Origin: Candidatus Bipolaricaulota bacterium
GTDB lineage: Bacteria; Bipolaricaulota; Bipolaricaulia; UBA7950; UBA9294
Length of the DNA: 51,140 nt
Assembly (NCBI GenBank): GCA_030606565.1
Contig: JAUWGE010000011.1
Span: 1-51,140, forward strand
Direction of reading: 5' to 3'
The position numbers and the translations under genes were made by a program. Positions 49,462 through 51,140 of the stretch are shown one piece after another (the stretch's first letter is position 1; each line of letters begins with the position of its first letter). The notes under the pieces are model-generated. The model searched no databases, was not told where the DNA came from, and saw only the letters and a program-made list of their open reading frames with translations.

Positions 49462-50646
49462 TTGGAAGGGATAACTGAAAGGACGAGGCCACTAATTCGG
49501 TTAAGGCGAACTCCACTTGACCGGTTCCCGCGGTTAAAGACACGGCTTGCGCTTCGTTTGCAGGACCCGATCCTCGGAGTGGTTGACCGGCTTCCTGTAG
49601 GTTCGCTTGCTTCACGTGCTTTTCGGCAGACCCTGCGCCATCTGGTAGGAGGGGTCCTGTGGTCGGTTAAGCTTGAGGTGAACAATGCCTGCGGTCTCTC
49701 CTGCCCGATGTGTTACATAAAAAAGGGAGAGGATCTCCTCCCGATGCACGATATCAAGCGGTTGCTCGATGACATTGCGGGGGTGGGAACGCGCCTGGAG
49801 ATCCTGGGTGGGGAGCCGCTTCTGCGGGACGATCTGGCTGAGATCATCCGCTATGCCAAGAAGGAGGCCAATGTTCCGCAGGTTGTCCTCTATACAAGCG
49901 CCCTGGGTGCTGATCAAAGGCGGGTTGAGGAGCTTCGCAGCGCTGGCTTGGATGCGGCGCTCGTTACACTGATCTCGTGCGATGAGAAGGAGCATGATGC
50001 GTTTGTCGGCGTGGATGGCGCCTGGCGAAAGACTACAAGCGGAATTCGATGCCTTAAGGAAGCCGGCATCGAGGTTTACACCTTCACCGCGATCCACCGC
50101 GCAAACATCGCTCGAGTCAAGGAGATCTACGCGTTTGCAAGAGGGCAGCTTGGGGTACACGCTGTCTTCTACCAGTACATCCCTCAGACGAAGGACGATC
50201 CGCTCATCCCCGACAACGAACAGTGGGCAGCGGTCAAACAATGGATCCTATGTGAGAAGAACGCGCCGCACGCCCGGTTTGTTCGTAACTTCTGCACACT
50301 GGCTGGCTCTGCCTGCTCCGGGGGATACTTCGTGTTCACGGTCAAGGTGGATGGCACGGTGACCCCCTGTCCGTTCATTTCCGACATCCCGCTTGGAAAC
50401 ATCAAGGAGGAATCGATCTGGAAGGTCATGGGGAACCGGTTCAACGTGCCTCAGTTCATCCAGTTCCAATCGCTACCAGCGGAATGCAGGGAGTGTAGCT
50501 ACGCCGACATCTGTAACGGTGGATGCAAAGCGGGAAACGCTGTTCTATTCGGCAGCTACGATCGCAAAGACCACCGCTGCCTTGGACCGTGGGATAAACC
50601 GATCTCGGAGGCGGCAGTATCCGACCGGCTCCCCTGTTTCTTCTGA
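49462..50646 (+). CDS. Radical SAM protein with SPASM-type C-terminus
   Basis: About 394 residues. CGLSCPMCY supplies the three cysteines (77, 81, 84) for the SAM-binding [4Fe-4S] cluster, followed by ILGGEPLLRDDL, the usual GGEP motif. The C-terminal part has further cysteines, CTLAGSACSGG, VTPCPF, ECRECSYADICNGGCKAG and HRCLGPW, fitting a SPASM domain with extra clusters. Relatives modify peptides (PqqE, AlbA, sulfatase-maturases) or act in cofactor synthesis. I prefer TTG at 49462 because AAAGGAG lies nine bases before it; TTG at 49405 is the alternative. No precursor peptide gene is obvious. Confidence 0.88.
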   Translation: MEGITERTRPLIRLRRTPLDRFPRLKTRLALRLQDPILGVVDRLPVGSLASRAFRQTLRHLVGGVLWSVKLEVNNACGLSCPMCYIKKGEDLLPMHDIKRLLDDIAGVGTRLEILGGEPLLRDDLAEIIRYAKKEANVPQVVLYTSALGADQRRVEELRSAGLDAALVTLISCDEKEHDAFVGVDGAWRKTTSGIRCLKEAGIEVYTFTAIHRANIARVKEIYAFARGQLGVHAVFYQYIPQTKDDPLIPDNEQWAAVKQWILCEKNAPHARFVRNFCTLAGSACSGGYFVFTVKVDGTVTPCPFISDIPLGNIKEESIWKVMGNRFNVPQFIQFQSLPAECRECSYADICNGGCKAGNAVLFGSYDRKDHRCLGPWDKPISEAAVSDRLPCFF

Positions 50647-50713
50647 ATTCTTGTTTTGGCTCCTCACAGTTAAGCTAAGGTAAAGCAGAGAAAGACTCAA
50701 GAGATTGGCCTCT

Positions 50714-50729
50714 CGCAAAGACGCAGAGG
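50714..50729 (+). repeat. Left inverted repeat of the GxxExxY cassette
   Basis: CGCAAAGACGCAGAGG lies nine bases before the ATG at 50738. Its reverse complement occurs with one mismatch just after the gene at 51125-51140. Confidence 0.7.
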
Positions 50730-50737
50730 CGCAAAGA

Positions 50738-51121
50738 ATGACAGAGAATGAGATAGGAAAGATCGTTGTTGATGCTGCGGTCTCGGTTCACCGAGATCTT
50801 GGTCCTGGTTTGCTGGAAACGGTCTATGAGGTAGCGTTGGCCCATGTGCTGAGGCAGCGTGGCTTGGCAGTGAAACGTCAGGTCCCCATTCCCATCGAGT
50901 ATTGTGGCATCAGGTTTGACGAAGGGTTCCGGGCGGACATAATCGTTGATAGCAAGGTCATCTTGGAACTGAAGTCCGTTGAGCACGTTAGTGCAGCGCA
51001 CAAGAAGCAAGTCCAGACATATCTGCGACTGACAGGATGCAAGCTCGGGTATCTGCTAAACTTCGGCGAAGCCTTGATGAAAAACGGGATCACACGATCT
51101 GTCAGTGGCCTGGAAGAATGA
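50738..51121 (+). CDS. GxxExxY-family protein
   Basis: 127-residue protein of the family named for its motif, here in HRDLGPGLLETVYEVALAHV (G-LLETVY). C-terminal FRADIIVDSKVILELKSVEH with acidic and Lys residues resembles a PD-(D/E)XK nuclease-like core, and VQTYLRLTGCKLGYLLNFGE is typical of the end. Function of the family is not established. I start at 50738 (MTENEIGKIVVDAAVSVH), directly after the left inverted repeat; upstream in-frame codons lie in that repeat. Genes of this family are often found with CGCAGAGACGC-type repeats, as here. Confidence 0.85.
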   Translation: MTENEIGKIVVDAAVSVHRDLGPGLLETVYEVALAHVLRQRGLAVKRQVPIPIEYCGIRFDEGFRADIIVDSKVILELKSVEHVSAAHKKQVQTYLRLTGCKLGYLLNFGEALMKNGITRSVSGLEE

Positions 51122-51124
51122 TGT

Positions 51125-51140
51125 CCTCTGCGTCTCTGCG
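51125..51140 (-). repeat. Right inverted repeat of the GxxExxY cassette (reaches window end)
   Basis: CCTCTGCGTCTCTGCG begins three bases after the stop codon and is the reverse complement of 50714-50729 with one mismatch. It may continue beyond the window. Confidence 0.7.

Overview
Bacterial chromosomal fragment, roughly mid-50s % GC by eye. The host looks diderm: there are secreted proteins, a lipoprotein, and a 1,039-residue surface protein whose C-terminus resembles an outer-membrane beta-barrel ending in Phe. Gene content (half of a reductive TCA cycle including ATP-citrate lyase, squalene/phytoene-type terpenoid genes, many secreted beta-helix, PKD, PEGA and serpin proteins, and DUF433/DUF5615 modules) points to an uncultured anaerobic or thermophilic lineage. 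Bipolaricaulota/Acetothermia (OP1) is my best guess, at low confidence.

Layout. 1-316: edge of an integrase-type transposase. 609-5701: serS, an ABC exporter whose ATPase and permease genes flank a beta-helix protein gene, smpB and a DUF84/YjjX NTPase. 5683-6380: a RelE/ParE-type toxin-antitoxin pair between direct repeats. 6439-8731: a small ORF, a squalene/phytoene synthase and an FAD desaturase-like oxidoreductase. 8763-9625: two small exported proteins, one apparently frameshifted. 9894-17183: aconitase, an IclR regulator, isocitrate dehydrogenase and both ATP-citrate lyase subunits, which together convert 2-oxoglutarate to citrate and then to acetyl-CoA plus oxaloacetate in the reductive direction.

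17184-28679 is a sugar-catabolic island: LacI regulator with a palindromic operator on its own promoter, a frameshifted sugar-binding protein, two permeases, a DUF2961/GH172 glycosidase, a TIM-barrel isomerase/epimerase, a UroD-like protein, a fucose-isomerase-type aldose/ketose isomerase and an FGGY kinase. The last ~137 bp of the aclA coding region occur again at the far end of the island (28680-28817, one inserted base), followed by a diverged copy of the aclA terminator. This is the layout expected when an element integrates into the 3' end of a gene, and it is the strongest structural signal in the window. No integrase gene is visible, and an assembly join at the repeat must be excluded.

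29277-49217 is a mostly minus-strand secretome region: thermonuclease, two large beta-helix proteins, a beta-helix/FGE fusion, a serpin, a PEGA/PKD surface protein, a VWA protein and a 906-residue EEP phosphodiesterase-like protein with a complete seven-bladed WD40 propeller inserted inside the catalytic domain. DUF433/DUF5615 and MazEF-type modules punctuate it, and a ~255-bp structured repeat occurs three times upstream of these modules. The FGE fusion ends in a segment resembling the variable region of diversity-generating-retroelement targets and is followed by two strong hairpins, but no reverse transcriptase lies in the window. 49462-51140: a radical SAM/SPASM protein and a GxxExxY gene between inverted repeats.

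No rRNA, convincing tRNA or CRISPR array was found.
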